Shown: one piece after another, positions 26,323 through 35,331 of the stretch
Numbering within the stretch: position 1 is the first letter of the stretch
Layout of the letters: the number at the start of each line of letters is the position of its first letter
Assembly (NCBI RefSeq): GCF_015223355.1
Contig: NZ_JADFFK010000033.1
Coordinates: 1 to 44,816 of the forward strand
Source: Salipiger mangrovisoli
GTDB lineage: Bacteria; Pseudomonadota; Alphaproteobacteria; Rhodobacterales; Rhodobacteraceae
DNA: 44,816 nt
Reading direction: 5' to 3'
Notes under the pieces: generated by a model
The model's input: the letters and a program-made list of their open reading frames with translations, nothing else
Told to the model about the DNA's origin: nothing
The model's database searches: none
Translations under genes and position numbers: made by a program

Positions 26323-27738
26323 TCAGCCGCGGCGCAGCACCTGCCGGCGCAGCGCCACCATCGACAGCGGCAGGCAGGCCAGGACTGCCGCGGCGGCCCA
26401 GGGTGCGGCGGCGGCAACACCCGCCAGCAGGCCCGCCGCGGGCACGGGTGTCACCGTGCCCATCCAGATCGATGCCAGGAACAGGCCGAGCAGGGCGATG
26501 GCGGGCAGGCTCGGGCGGCAGGACACACCGAGGTGGCGCGCCAGGTGCACCAGCGCCAGCGCGAAGCCCAGGGCTTCGGCGAGCGTGCCGATAGCCAGAA
26601 GCACCGCGAGGTCCTGGTCCCGTTGCGCCGCCCACCAGATCAGCGGCAGGCTCGCCGCGCGCACAGCGTTTGAGACCATGGAATTGGACGTCAGCCCGGC
26701 TGCCAGCGCCACGATGTTCGGCCCGGCCTTGGCCATGCGCAGCCCCTGCTGCGCGGCGAACCAGCACAGCAGCGGCAGCAGCGCGGCGTATTTCCCGCCG
26801 AGCACTGCCTCGATCAGCATGGGCCCCAGCAGCATCACCCCCAGCACCAGAAGCGCGCCACCCAGCAGCGCCGCCTGCAGCGCCGCCTGGGCCAGTTCGT
26901 CGAAGCGCTCGGGCCGGGTCGCGCGGGCATGGGCGGCGGTGCTGAGCTGGGGCAGAAAGAAGCTCTGCGTGGATTTGACCATCACCAGCATCGGCGTCAG
27001 CGTCAGCGTCACCCCCATGGAGAAGATCGCCAGAGAGGCGATGCCGAATGCGCGCGCGACGATCAGACGGTCGCCCTGGAAGACGGCGAAGAGCAGCAGC
27101 CCGTTGAGCAGCAGCGGCCAGCCGAAGTGCAGCGACCGGCGCATCACCTGTCGGTCGAGCACCAGCCGGTAGCGGCGCTCGGCAACGAGATGCGAGATCG
27201 CCGTGCCGAGCACCGCCTGCAGCAGCATGGCATAGAGCATCACCCTGTAGTCGCCGAACATCCGCGCCAGCGGCCAGAGCGCCAGCAGCGAGACGAGCGC
27301 GGGCAGCGCCCCGGTCAGGATCTGCGGCCAGAAGCGCAGCTCGCGGCCAAGCCGGTGGATGTCGAAATGCTGCAGCGCGTTGAGCACCGGGATCAGCGCC
27401 ATGAGCTGGTAGGCCCAGGCAACCTGGGGAACGCGCAGCAGATCGGCGATCAGCCCGGCAGCGAAAAAGAGCGCCCCGCCCGAGAGCAGGCCGCGCAGGA
27501 GCTGGAACCCCTGCAGCGCGGCCTGGAAGCGCGGGTCGTTGCCGTCGCGCGCCTGGACGATCTGCTGCTGCAGCCCGAGCTGCGAGGCCATTTCGACCAC
27601 GGCCATGGCGATGGCGAAGGTCGCCGCGATGCCGTAGTCCTCGACCGGCAGCATCCGGGCCACCAGCAGGTTGCGCGCGAAAAGCAGCAAGGATGCCGCG
27701 GCGTTCCCCGACACGACGAGCAGGATCTTTCTCAGCAT
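26323..27738 (-). CDS. Wzx-type polysaccharide flippase
   Basis: A 471-residue inner-membrane protein with about 12-14 hydrophobic helices and the N-terminal pattern NAAASLLLFARNLLVARML followed by PVEDYG, typical of the polysaccharide transporter (PST, Wzx/RfbX) family. It should flip undecaprenyl-linked repeat units to the periplasm. It is second in a leftward pair after the FrhB-like gene, 31 bases apart, and its end lies 11 bases from that of the SGNH gene. The only flippase in the window, it pairs with the Wzy-like polymerase at 38083-39555. Confidence 0.87.
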   Translation of the reverse strand: MLRKILLVVSGNAAASLLLFARNLLVARMLPVEDYGIAATFAIAMAVVEMASQLGLQQQIVQARDGNDPRFQAALQGFQLLRGLLSGGALFFAAGLIADLLRVPQVAWAYQLMALIPVLNALQHFDIHRLGRELRFWPQILTGALPALVSLLALWPLARMFGDYRVMLYAMLLQAVLGTAISHLVAERRYRLVLDRQVMRRSLHFGWPLLLNGLLLFAVFQGDRLIVARAFGIASLAIFSMGVTLTLTPMLVMVKSTQSFFLPQLSTAAHARATRPERFDELAQAALQAALLGGALLVLGVMLLGPMLIEAVLGGKYAALLPLLCWFAAQQGLRMAKAGPNIVALAAGLTSNSMVSNAVRAASLPLIWWAAQRDQDLAVLLAIGTLAEALGFALALVHLARHLGVSCRPSLPAIALLGLFLASIWMGTVTPVPAAGLLAGVAAAAPWAAAAVLACLPLSMVALRRQVLRRG

Positions 27739-27769
27739 GCCGGCGGTCCCGGGCGGAAGCCCCGCGCGC

Positions 27770-29014
27770 TCACCGGAACAGCCCGCGCCGCAGGGTGCCG
27801 AGGAAATTGCGCAGCAGGAAGCCGGGGCGGGCCTGGCGGGCGGCTGCCCCGAGGCGCAGCCCGCGGTAACGCGGCACGGGTCGTCCGAGCAAGCGGCGGG
27901 CGGTGAGGCGGGCGAGCAGGGCGTGCCGGCGGTTGCGCTGACCCGGCTGGATCGCCACGAGCTTGCGGCTGTCGAAGCCCGAGAGCGTCAGCGCCCCCTC
28001 GGCTTCGGCGCGCGCCAGCAGCGCGGCGCCCTCGGCGCTGCGCGCCACGAAGAGGCTGCTGCCCTCGGCCTCCGCGAAGACCGGGTAGCCGGCGGCATCG
28101 CTTTCCCAGGCATCGGCGCAGACGATATCCGCCGCGGCGCCGGTGCCGTCGGCGCAGAGCTTGCAACGCATCTGCACGTGCCTGGAGAGGATGCCGCCCC
28201 AGCTGTCGTGGTAGCTCATCGACCGTGCCGACCCGTCGCGCCGGGTCACCGTGGCCCGGCCGGGCCAGCCGTTGCCGCGGTAGCGGAAGGCGACCGCGGC
28301 TTCGGGTGCCGTGTCCAGCGCCTCGAGCACGGCCTCGGCGCCCTTCAGCGAAGGCGTGCCGGCACAGAAGAACGAGAGGATCACCGGCACCCGCGCCGCG
28401 GCCTCCGGATCCTGGGCGCGCAGCGCGCGCAGCGCCGCCGCGTCGCAGGGCTTGCCGATGAAGGCGAAACGCTCCGCGCCGGCCAGCGCCTGGGGCAGCA
28501 GCGACAGCGGCGCGGCGGGCGCGTATCGCGAGCCGGCCGCCTCCAGCACCTCGGCGCGCGAGCGGCTGATCGTCACCACGTTGCCCACCGGCCTCTCGGG
28601 GTCGGCGCGCACCTGCAGGATCGCGTCCACCGTACCGCTCTCAAGCAGCCAGGCCGCGAGCCCCGAGAGGCCGCCGCCCGAGGCGCCGGCAAAACGCAGG
28701 TCGCGGTCGGTGGCGTGGCCGGTCTGCATCGACAGGTAAGGCCCCCAGAGCGCATCGTCCGTGCGCGCGCCCGCCGCAACGCTCTGGCCCATGCCGGGGC
28801 AGAGCGCGGAAATCCGGCGCTCCTCATCGGCGCTGAGCTTGGCGCTCTGCCGCGGGCGCAGGAAGCCTTCGGCGCTCTCGGTCATCTTCAGGGCCTGCGG
28901 CGCGATCGCGGCGCAGCCGCCGCATCCGGCGCAGAGATCTCCGCGGGCAATTCGGGACAGGGTGGGCGAGGAATAAAGATATTCCTCTTGATGGGACTGT
29001 CGTATTAAAGCCAT
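27770..29014 (-). CDS. FrhB-like (coenzyme F420 hydrogenase beta subunit domain) protein
   Basis: A 414-residue protein with the FrhB-type iron-sulfur/flavin oxidoreductase fold. Clustered cysteines include CAGCGGC (Cys28, 31, 34), one near residue 71 (ALCPG) and the pair CKLC near 279-282; GKPCDAAAL (about 194) is the family motif. Such genes often stand by polysaccharide pyruvyl transferases, as here, where the transferase starts on the other strand 98 bases away. Its reaction in such clusters is not established; modification of a sugar or its pyruvate group is a guess. AGG precedes the ATG at 29014. Confidence 0.82.
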   Translation of the reverse strand: MALIRQSHQEEYLYSSPTLSRIARGDLCAGCGGCAAIAPQALKMTESAEGFLRPRQSAKLSADEERRISALCPGMGQSVAAGARTDDALWGPYLSMQTGHATDRDLRFAGASGGGLSGLAAWLLESGTVDAILQVRADPERPVGNVVTISRSRAEVLEAAGSRYAPAAPLSLLPQALAGAERFAFIGKPCDAAALRALRAQDPEAAARVPVILSFFCAGTPSLKGAEAVLEALDTAPEAAVAFRYRGNGWPGRATVTRRDGSARSMSYHDSWGGILSRHVQMRCKLCADGTGAAADIVCADAWESDAAGYPVFAEAEGSSLFVARSAEGAALLARAEAEGALTLSGFDSRKLVAIQPGQRNRRHALLARLTARRLLGRPVPRYRGLRLGAAARQARPGFLLRNFLGTLRRGLFR

Positions 29015-29112
29015 TCACCTATCCGTATTTCACCCGACAGCCTGCCTGTCTTTACCGTGTACCACGAATCCCGTTATCGATAGAGTTAATTGATTCGGAA
29101 AGGCATTCCGCC
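29015..29112. promoter_or_regulatory. Divergent promoter region, FrhB-like gene and pyruvyl transferase
   Basis: These 98 bases separate two divergent genes that usually work together, and they are clearly more AT-rich than either gene. Promoters for both directions should lie here. Confidence 0.5.
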
Positions 29113-30354
29113 GTGGTACGCGCTGTAACGATCGCACTTTTGTGGCACTCGATGAACTCCGACAATCTCGGGGTCGGGGCATTGACGCTGAGTAATGCGC
29201 AACTCCTGCGCGAGGCGGCACGCCGGGCCGGAGTTTCCGCGCAATTCCTGGCCATGAGCTGGGTTGACCGGCGTGAAGATTACGGGTCATGGCCGGATAT
29301 AGAGAACCTGCCATTTCGCACGCGGCATCTGCCGGGGCCGAGCGGACCGCTGGCCGAGGGGCTGAAGCGGGCCGATATTGTTTTCGATATCGGCGGCGGT
29401 GACAGTTTCACCGACATTTACGGCTCGAAGCGGTTTCTCACGGTTTGGGGGACGAAATTCCACGCGCTACGCATGGGCAAACCGCTCGTTCTTTCGCCGC
29501 AGACCCTGGGCCCCTTCGAAAGCCGCTGGGCCCGCCTGCTGGCGCGCTGGAGCATGAATCGTGCGCGGCTGGTGGTGACCCGCGACGGGCCTTCCACCGC
29601 CTTTGCACGGCAGCTGGGGGTCCTCGGCCCGCTGCTGGAGGCGACCGACGTGGCCATGCGCCTGCCCTACGCGGCGCCGCCGGCGCGCACGGCCGATGGT
29701 AAGGTCCGCGTCGGGCTGAATGTTTCGGGGCTGCTGTTCAACGGCGGCTACACCCAGTCCAACCAGTTCGGTCTGAAGGCCGACTACCCGGCGCTGGTGC
29801 GCCGCATCGTGCAGATGTTCCGCGACCGTCCCGAGGTCGAGCTGCACCTCGTCGGCCACGTGCAGTCGCGCGAGATCGAGGTCGAGGACGACCAACGCGT
29901 CGGCGAGCGGCTGGCGGCGGAATTCCCCGGCACCCTCGTGGCGCCGGTCTTCGCCTCGCCGAGCGCGGCCAAGAGCTACATCGCCGGCATGGATTTCTTC
30001 GTCGGGGCGCGCATGCATGCCACGATCGCTGCCTTCTCGGCGCGGGTGCCGGTGATCCCCATGGCCTACAGCCGCAAATTCGCCGGCGTCTTCGGCACGC
30101 TTGGCTACACGCATGTGGCCGACTGCAAGAGCGACGGCGCAGAGGACATCCTCGCGCGGATCGAGCGGGGCTACACCGAGCGCGCCGCGCTCTCGACCGA
30201 GATCGACGCGGCCCTGACCCGGGTCGACGAGCGGCTCGAGCGCTACATCGACCTGGCGGCCGAGGAGCTGGCGCGGCTGTGCCCGGAGGCTTCGGAGCGG
30301 CAAGCGGCCGCGGCGCGACCGGAGGCGGCGACCGACCGTGCGCAGGAGGCCTAG
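29113..30354 (+). CDS. Polysaccharide pyruvyl transferase family protein
   Basis: A 413-residue cytoplasmic enzyme expected to add a ketal-linked pyruvate from phosphoenolpyruvate to a sugar, giving the polymer negative charge. Family marks are NLGVGALTLSNAQLL near the start, VFDIGGGDSFTDIYG (about 95), SPQTLGPF and FFVGARMHATIAAF (about 296). The GTG start has GGAAAGG at about eight bases. The tail after residue 390 is Ala/Arg/Glu-rich. It opens a rightward run: this gene, a GT2 transferase and two acyltransferases. The divergent FrhB-like gene is its common companion. Confidence 0.87.
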   Translation: MVRAVTIALLWHSMNSDNLGVGALTLSNAQLLREAARRAGVSAQFLAMSWVDRREDYGSWPDIENLPFRTRHLPGPSGPLAEGLKRADIVFDIGGGDSFTDIYGSKRFLTVWGTKFHALRMGKPLVLSPQTLGPFESRWARLLARWSMNRARLVVTRDGPSTAFARQLGVLGPLLEATDVAMRLPYAAPPARTADGKVRVGLNVSGLLFNGGYTQSNQFGLKADYPALVRRIVQMFRDRPEVELHLVGHVQSREIEVEDDQRVGERLAAEFPGTLVAPVFASPSAAKSYIAGMDFFVGARMHATIAAFSARVPVIPMAYSRKFAGVFGTLGYTHVADCKSDGAEDILARIERGYTERAALSTEIDAALTRVDERLERYIDLAAEELARLCPEASERQAAAARPEAATDRAQEA

Positions 30355-30361
30355 GCACGTC

Positions 30362-31234
30362 ATGCCGGAGGCCGCGATCATCATCCCGCACTACAACGAC
30401 CTGGCGCGCCTGATGCGTTGCCTGCGGGCGCTGGTCCCGCAACTCGGGGCGGCGGGCCTGCCCGGGACCGAGCTGGTCGTGGTGGACAATGCGTCGACAG
30501 AGGATCTCGCGCCGCTGTCGGCGGTCTTCCCGAGCGTGCGGCTGGTGCGGGAGACGCGCCCGGGCGCGGCGGCGGCGCGCAACCGCGGCGTGGCGGAAAC
30601 GTCGGCACCGCGGCTGTTCTTTCTCGACTGCGACTGCGTGCCCGACGCGGGCTGGCTGGCCTCTGCCCATGCGCTGGCCGGCAGCGGTGACGTGGTCGGC
30701 GGCGCGATCACCCTCTTTGACGAGACGCCGGCGCCGCGGTCCGGTGCCGAGGCTTTCGAGACCGTCTTCGCCTTCGACAACCGGCGCTATATCGAGATGG
30801 CGGGGTTTTCCGTCACGGCCAACCTGCTGACCCGCCGCGACGTTTTCGAGACAACGGGTCCCTTCGTGCCGGGCCTGTCGGAGGATCTCGACTGGTGCCG
30901 CCGGGCGGTGATTGCCGGCTACCGGCTGCACTATGCTGACGGGCTGCGCGTGGCGCATCCCTCGCGCGGGGATTGGCCGGCGCTGCGCCGCAAGTGGCGG
31001 CGGTTGACCGACGAAAGCTTCGCGCTGAACGGCGGCTCGCCTGCGGCGCGGCTCCGCTGGGCGGGCAAGGGTCTGCTGATGCCGCTGAGCGTGCTGGCCC
31101 ATGCGCCGCGCGTGCTGCGCCACCCGGCGCTGCGCGACGGCAGCGAGCGCCGGGCGGCGCTCGCGACCCTGGCGCGGCTGCGGTTGCTGCGCATGGTCTG
31201 GATGCTGGGGCAGGGGGGGCGCGGCCATGGCTGA
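30362..31234 (+). CDS. GT2 family glycosyltransferase
   Basis: A 290-residue inverting glycosyltransferase with the GT-A fold: IIIPHYNDL at the start, VVVDNAST (about 38), RNRG (about 76) and the metal-binding DCDC (about 92), then the acceptor-side EDLDWC (about 179). It should add one sugar to the lipid-linked repeat. The ATG at 30362 lies seven bases after the stop of the pyruvyl transferase gene; AGGAGG is 13 bases upstream, a long spacing. A GTG at 30338 would overlap the previous gene. Confidence 0.85.
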   Translation: MPEAAIIIPHYNDLARLMRCLRALVPQLGAAGLPGTELVVVDNASTEDLAPLSAVFPSVRLVRETRPGAAAARNRGVAETSAPRLFFLDCDCVPDAGWLASAHALAGSGDVVGGAITLFDETPAPRSGAEAFETVFAFDNRRYIEMAGFSVTANLLTRRDVFETTGPFVPGLSEDLDWCRRAVIAGYRLHYADGLRVAHPSRGDWPALRRKWRRLTDESFALNGGSPAARLRWAGKGLLMPLSVLAHAPRVLRHPALRDGSERRAALATLARLRLLRMVWMLGQGGRGHG

Positions 31235-31318
31235 GCGCGGCACGGGCCCGCGCCTGCGCGGAGCGGAGAGCGTCGGCCCGGCAGATGCCCCCTGCGCGGC
31301 CCGCGGAAAGGCAACGTC

Positions 31319-32422
31319 ATGAGACGGTTGTCTGAGGTCGAGCCGGGGACGGACAACAATTTCAACCTGTTGCGTCTCGTGGCGGCAAGCGGGGTCCTGG
31401 TGTCCCATGCCTACCCGATCGCACTGGGACCGGAGGCGCAGCAGCCACTGGAGCGGATGCTCGGAATGACGCTGGGCCATCTCTGCGTTCTGATCTTCTT
31501 CTGCGTCTCCGGCTTCTTCATCACCCGGTCGTTCGATCGCTGCCGCTCGCTGCCGCGCTTTCTCGAGGCCCGCGCGCTGCGGGTGTTTCCGGCGCTGGCG
31601 GCGATGCTCGTGGCAACGGTGGCGGTCTGCGGGCTCTGGCTGACCCGGGCCCCCGCCGCCAGCTTCTGGGAAGCAGCCCCGCCCTACGTGCTGCGCAATA
31701 TCAGCCTTTTCAGCCCCGAGTACGAGCTTCCGGGCGTCTTCGGTGACGCAGCTTACGGCCCGGCGATCAATGGCTCGCTTTGGACATTGTTCTACGAGGT
31801 CCTGTGCTACCTGGGGGTCGCGCTCCTTGGCGTCACGGGACTGCTCGCGCCGGGCCGCCGGGGGCGGATCTGCGGCGTGGTCATCGTGCTCGGCTGCGCC
31901 GCCGCCGTGGTCCTGGCCGGCCTGCGGCCCGGCCTGCTGCCAATGCGGCTGGAGCGGCTGGCGGATCTGGGCCTTCCCTTCGCGATCGGCGGCCTCTTCT
32001 ACCTGGCGCGGCAGAGCGTGGTCCTGCACCTGGGCGTGGCCGCGCTCGGGCTCGCGGCGAGCCTCGCAATGCTTGCGGGACCCTGGGGCACGCCCCTCTT
32101 CGCACCCGTCTTCGCGGCGGCGCTCTGTTACGCGGTGCTGACATTGGGATATGCGCCCATTCCCCTTCTGCGGGCCTACACCCGGGTCGGGGACTATTCC
32201 TACGGCATCTACATCTTTGCCTTTCCGCTCCAGCAGCTCGGGGCAGAGCTCGGCTATCGGCTGCCGCTCGCGAACATGCTCTTCGCAGCGCCCGTCACGC
32301 TGATCTGCGCCATCCTGTCCTGGCACTTGATCGAAAAGCCCGCACTGTCGCTCAAGCAGGGGCGCCCCGCTTTGCCGCCCTCGCCCGGACATGCGGCGCG
32401 CGCAGAAGCCTCGCGGGAATGA
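31319..32422 (+). CDS. Membrane acyltransferase, acyltransferase 3 family
   Basis: A 367-residue protein with about ten membrane helices. The R-X10-H motif that defines the family is present (Arg19 and His30 in RLVAASGVLVSH), as is FFCVSGFFITRSF. Members transfer acetyl or other acyl groups to sugars of exopolysaccharides or lipopolysaccharides. GGAAAGG lies eight bases before the ATG. It follows the GT2 gene by 84 bases in the same direction and precedes a second acyltransferase. Confidence 0.87.
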   Translation: MRRLSEVEPGTDNNFNLLRLVAASGVLVSHAYPIALGPEAQQPLERMLGMTLGHLCVLIFFCVSGFFITRSFDRCRSLPRFLEARALRVFPALAAMLVATVAVCGLWLTRAPAASFWEAAPPYVLRNISLFSPEYELPGVFGDAAYGPAINGSLWTLFYEVLCYLGVALLGVTGLLAPGRRGRICGVVIVLGCAAAVVLAGLRPGLLPMRLERLADLGLPFAIGGLFYLARQSVVLHLGVAALGLAASLAMLAGPWGTPLFAPVFAAALCYAVLTLGYAPIPLLRAYTRVGDYSYGIYIFAFPLQQLGAELGYRLPLANMLFAAPVTLICAILSWHLIEKPALSLKQGRPALPPSPGHAARAEASRE

Positions 32423-32531
32423 GGGCTTCCCACCGTTCTCCGCCGGTTCCGCAGGCAGGCCCCTGGGGCGCAACAGCCCGCTGCCGCTGGAGAGGCGGCA
32501 CGCCGGGCGATCGCCCGGGAGGATCCCCGGG

Positions 32532-33524
32532 ATGCTAGGTGTCTTCGGCAGATTGGCGACCGCCAAGGCTGCAGGAGAGCGGCGCGGTGGCGTGACGGAG
32601 GCGGCGGCATCCTCCATCCGGACCCCCTTGCACAATGCCCTCCTGGATTACCTGCGGTTCGCCGCGTCCCTGGTGATCGTGCTGTTCCACACCGGAAGCC
32701 TGTTCAAGTCCGCGGACCAGGCCGCCGTCGGGTTTTTTGCCATGGTCATGACCTACTTCACCCTGTCGGGGTTCCAAGCGCGAAAGACCAGCCTGCCCAG
32801 CTATCTGAAGACCCGCGCCCGTCGCCTCCTCTATCCCTGCCTGCTGTGGGCGGCCCTGCACATCATCGGAAAAGCCGCGGCCGCGCGCTTCGAGATCGCT
32901 CCGCTGCGCGCCGATCTCGTCGGCTGGCTGCCGCCCCATGGCACGATGGCGCAGCTCTGGTTCCTGCCCTGTGCCTTTGCATGCACGGCGCTTCTGGCCA
33001 TGGCATTCCATGGCAGGCCGCCGGTCAGCGGGGGGGGCCGCCACGGGGCCGCCATGACGCTGGTCACGCTGATCGCCTGTTTTGCCATGGTATCTGTCTG
33101 GAGCAGGCAAATCCTGCCGTTGTTCTGGTCGATCTGGGCGCTCTATTGCACCTCGGTCGCAATCGGCATCCTCCTCTTTGCGCTGCGAGACAAGCCTGCG
33201 CATCTGATCCTTGCGAGCCTTTGTCTGGTGCTGACGGGCATCGCCATGAAGGGTCTTGGCCTGAGCGGAACCACTCAAATGACGATCGCCTGCCCGCTCT
33301 TCGTGTCGGCACTGCTGTGCCAGCTCCGCGACCGTCCCTTTGCCCGAACGCTGGGCGCGATGTCGTTCGACATCTACCTGTGCCATGTCGTGATGACCGC
33401 GCTGGCAAAATCTCTCCTCGGCGTGGATCTGGCCACCCCCTCGGGAGCGCTCATTGCCTGCCTCCTTTCGGTGCTCTTCGCGACCGCCATGCGGATCACG
33501 CGGCCGGGGTCCTGGCTCAGATAG
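32532..33524 (+). CDS. Membrane acyltransferase, acyltransferase 3 family
   Basis: A 330-residue multi-helix protein with R-X10-H (Arg42 and His53 in LRFAASLVIVLFH) and MTYFTLSGF after it. It should O-acylate a sugar of the polysaccharide. The start is uncertain: the ATG at 32532 gives a 30-residue polar leader before the first helix, and a GTG at 32592 is also possible; the frame is open further upstream, overlapping the end of the previous acyltransferase. The membrane part agrees with the family in length. Confidence 0.82.
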   Translation: MLGVFGRLATAKAAGERRGGVTEAAASSIRTPLHNALLDYLRFAASLVIVLFHTGSLFKSADQAAVGFFAMVMTYFTLSGFQARKTSLPSYLKTRARRLLYPCLLWAALHIIGKAAAARFEIAPLRADLVGWLPPHGTMAQLWFLPCAFACTALLAMAFHGRPPVSGGGRHGAAMTLVTLIACFAMVSVWSRQILPLFWSIWALYCTSVAIGILLFALRDKPAHLILASLCLVLTGIAMKGLGLSGTTQMTIACPLFVSALLCQLRDRPFARTLGAMSFDIYLCHVVMTALAKSLLGVDLATPSGALIACLLSVLFATAMRITRPGSWLR

Positions 33525-33861
33525 CCCGTATGGCCCGCCCTTCGGGTTGGATCCCGGCAGAGCCGGACGCGAGGCCGTCTCTGTGCCCAAGGGAGGCCCC
33601 GGGGCCATCCCGCGGCAGTCCCGCCGAGATCGTCTTCGAGCCGATCCGGCGCGGCAGGCTTCGCGAAAATATGGAGGCGGGAGTCAGTGAATGTCTTCGG
33701 CAATGGTTTTTCGCAATTTTCTGAATGCGTGTTTGGCCTGGCGCGCCGGAAATAATCCCTGTCATTTCTTGAAGCAATTTATCGGCGGTCCGAAATGGTT
33801 AAGGTTTTGTTAACCGGAGCTCCGATACTTATTTCTGGCAATGGGAATTCCTGGGGAAAAT
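33525..33861. other. Intergenic region with a CtrA-like box
   Basis: No gene is seen. It carries the CtrA-like box at 33799-33813 and should hold the promoter of the pssD/pssE-like pair. Confidence 0.45.
33799..33813. promoter_or_regulatory. CtrA-like box TTAA-N7-TTAA
   Basis: TTAAGGTTTTGTTAACC has the exact half-site spacing of CtrA sites and lies about 50 bases before the pssD-like gene start. Confidence 0.45.
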
Positions 33862-34326
33862 ATGAAGACGCCGCCAAGACGAAAACCTGTGCTCGCGGTT
33901 GCCTCGGCCGGAGGCCATTGGCAGCAGCTGCAAAGGCTGCGGGGTGCCCTCGACGCGGAAGAGGTGTTCTTCCTGACCACGCTGCCGGGCCTGCCCGAGG
34001 AGTTCGGCGCGCTGCCCGCCGCCATCGTGCCCGACTGCAACCAGAGCCGGCCTGTGTCGGTGATCCGCTCTGCGGTGGTGATCTTCGGGCACGTGCTGCG
34101 TCTGCGTCCCAAGGTGGTGGTCACCACCGGCGCGCTGCCGGGGCTGATTGCCCTGGCAGCCGGCCGCGTGGTGGGCGCGCGCGGCATCTGGATCGACAGC
34201 GTCGCCAATGCCGAGCGCATGTCCGCCTCGGGCCGCATGGCGCGCCACGTGGCGCATCTGCGGTTGAGCCAATGGGAGCACGTGGCGCGCGAGACCCAGG
34301 CTGACTACGCCGGGTCGGTGCTATGA
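33862..34326 (+). CDS. pssD: PssD/Alg14-like subunit of a GT28 glycosyltransferase
   Basis: A 154-residue protein matching the N-terminal half of GT28 enzymes (Alg14, PssD). VASAGGHWQQL (about 12-22) is the typical glycine motif, and VVTTGALPG (about 85) follows. Alg14-type subunits bind the catalytic partner and anchor it at the membrane; here no clear membrane helix is seen beyond a moderately hydrophobic stretch near 70-80. I prefer the ATG at 33862 (GGGGA just upstream) over that at 33841. The stop overlaps the next start (ATGA), so the pair is translationally coupled. Confidence 0.85.
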   Translation: MKTPPRRKPVLAVASAGGHWQQLQRLRGALDAEEVFFLTTLPGLPEEFGALPAAIVPDCNQSRPVSVIRSAVVIFGHVLRLRPKVVVTTGALPGLIALAAGRVVGARGIWIDSVANAERMSASGRMARHVAHLRLSQWEHVARETQADYAGSVL

Positions 34327-34805
34327 TCTTCGCCACCGTCGGCACCCAACTGCCCTTTCCGAGACTGATCGATGCGCTCGAGGCGCTGGCCCCGGAGCTG
34401 GGCGAGGCGGTGATCGCCCAGACCGGCCTCGCCGCCGGCAGCTGGCCGCATCTCGACGTCCGTCCGAGGCTCGCGCCCAAGGACTTCGCGGCCATCTTCG
34501 AGGCCGCTCGGGTGGTCGTCTCGCACGCCGGTGTCGGCAGCATCCTCTCCGCCAGAAGGTACCGCAAGCCCTTGATTGTCATGCCCCGCCGCCTTGCCCT
34601 CGGGGAGCATCGCAACGATCATCAGATGGCCACGGCGCGCCATGTGGAGGGTCTGCACGGCGTGCATGTGGCCTGGGAAGCCGAGGAGTTGCGGGAGCTG
34701 TTGCGGCGGCCTGGGCTGGAGGCCGCTGCCGAGAAGACCGATCTCAGCCCGTCGCATTCCGCGCTCATCCAGAGAGTGCAGGCGTTCATCCGCGAGGCGG
34801 GCTGA
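34323..34805 (+). CDS. pssE: PssE/Alg13-like catalytic subunit of a GT28 glycosyltransferase
   Basis: A 160-residue protein matching the C-terminal, nucleotide-sugar-binding half of GT28 enzymes. IFATVGTQLPFPRLIDAL opens it, and SHAGVGSI (about 65) followed by PLIVMPRRLALGEHRNDHQ (about 83) is the donor-binding region. Together with the upstream PssD-like subunit it forms one split transferase, probably adding a glucuronic or similar sugar as in rhizobial PssDE; the sugar is not shown by the sequence. Confidence 0.86.
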   Translation: MIFATVGTQLPFPRLIDALEALAPELGEAVIAQTGLAAGSWPHLDVRPRLAPKDFAAIFEAARVVVSHAGVGSILSARRYRKPLIVMPRRLALGEHRNDHQMATARHVEGLHGVHVAWEAEELRELLRRPGLEAAAEKTDLSPSHSALIQRVQAFIREAG

Positions 34806-34824
34806 GGCCCGGCCCTGGCGCGTC

Positions 34825-35331
34825 TCAGGTCAGCCCGGCCTCCGCCAGCCTGCTCTCGGTGAGGTCGGCATCGACGAACCGGCCGTAGCGGCCGACCTCG
34901 ATGTCCGAGCGGATGATCCGCGCCGGATTGCCCGCCACGAGGCTGCGCGGCGGCACCGACCGGGTCACCACCGCGCCGGCCGCGACCACGCTGTTGTCCC
35001 CGATCTCGACCCCCGGCAGGATCATCGCGCGCCCGCCGATGAAGCAGTTCCGCCCGACCCGCGTGTGCAGGTAGAGCCCGCGGGTCATGTCATGGGTCAG
35101 GATGCGCGCCTCGAAGGCGACGTAGGAATGCGCCCCGACGTGCACGCCGATCGGGAAGGTGCGGTCGAACTTCGACGAGAGCGAGACCTCCGCCGTGGGG
35201 TGCAGCTCCATCCCCCAGAGGCGCACCAGACCCCAGCGCCGGAGCCCGACCAGGGCCTTGCGCAGGCCCGACAGCTTGTTCAATCCTCTGCGGCGCGCCT
35301 TTTTCACGGCGGGGGCGGGAATATCGCTCAT
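34825..35331 (-). CDS. Left-handed beta-helix acetyltransferase (WcaF/NodL-like)
   Basis: A 168-residue soluble O-acetyltransferase of the hexapeptide-repeat superfamily. Repeats run from about residue 60 (VGAHSYV) through [20 protein letters not shown] to [20 protein letters not shown] and GNPARII (about 145), the usual end of such enzymes. It should move an acetyl group from acetyl-CoA to a sugar. GGAGG lies 12 bases before the ATG at 35331; longer in-frame extensions exist. It converges on the PssDE pair. Confidence 0.83.
   Translation of the reverse strand: MSDIPAPAVKKARRRGLNKLSGLRKALVGLRRWGLVRLWGMELHPTAEVSLSSKFDRTFPIGVHVGAHSYVAFEARILTHDMTRGLYLHTRVGRNCFIGGRAMILPGVEIGDNSVVAAGAVVTRSVPPRSLVAGNPARIIRSDIEVGRYGRFVDADLTESRLAEAGLT

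Noticed and set aside
24212..26767. An 851-codon open frame on the minus strand
   Set aside because: It runs opposite the SGNH/LamG gene and into the flippase gene in another frame. The composition (Arg, Gly, Ala) is that of a shadow frame.
31227..31322. A 31-codon frame between the GT2 and acyltransferase genes
   Set aside because: It overlaps both neighbours, has no ribosome site of note and reads as Arg/Gly/Ala-rich filler.
29738..32635. A 965-codon open frame on the minus strand
   Set aside because: It spans the antisense of the pyruvyl transferase, GT2 and acyltransferase genes, which all have family motifs. No single real gene would cross them all.
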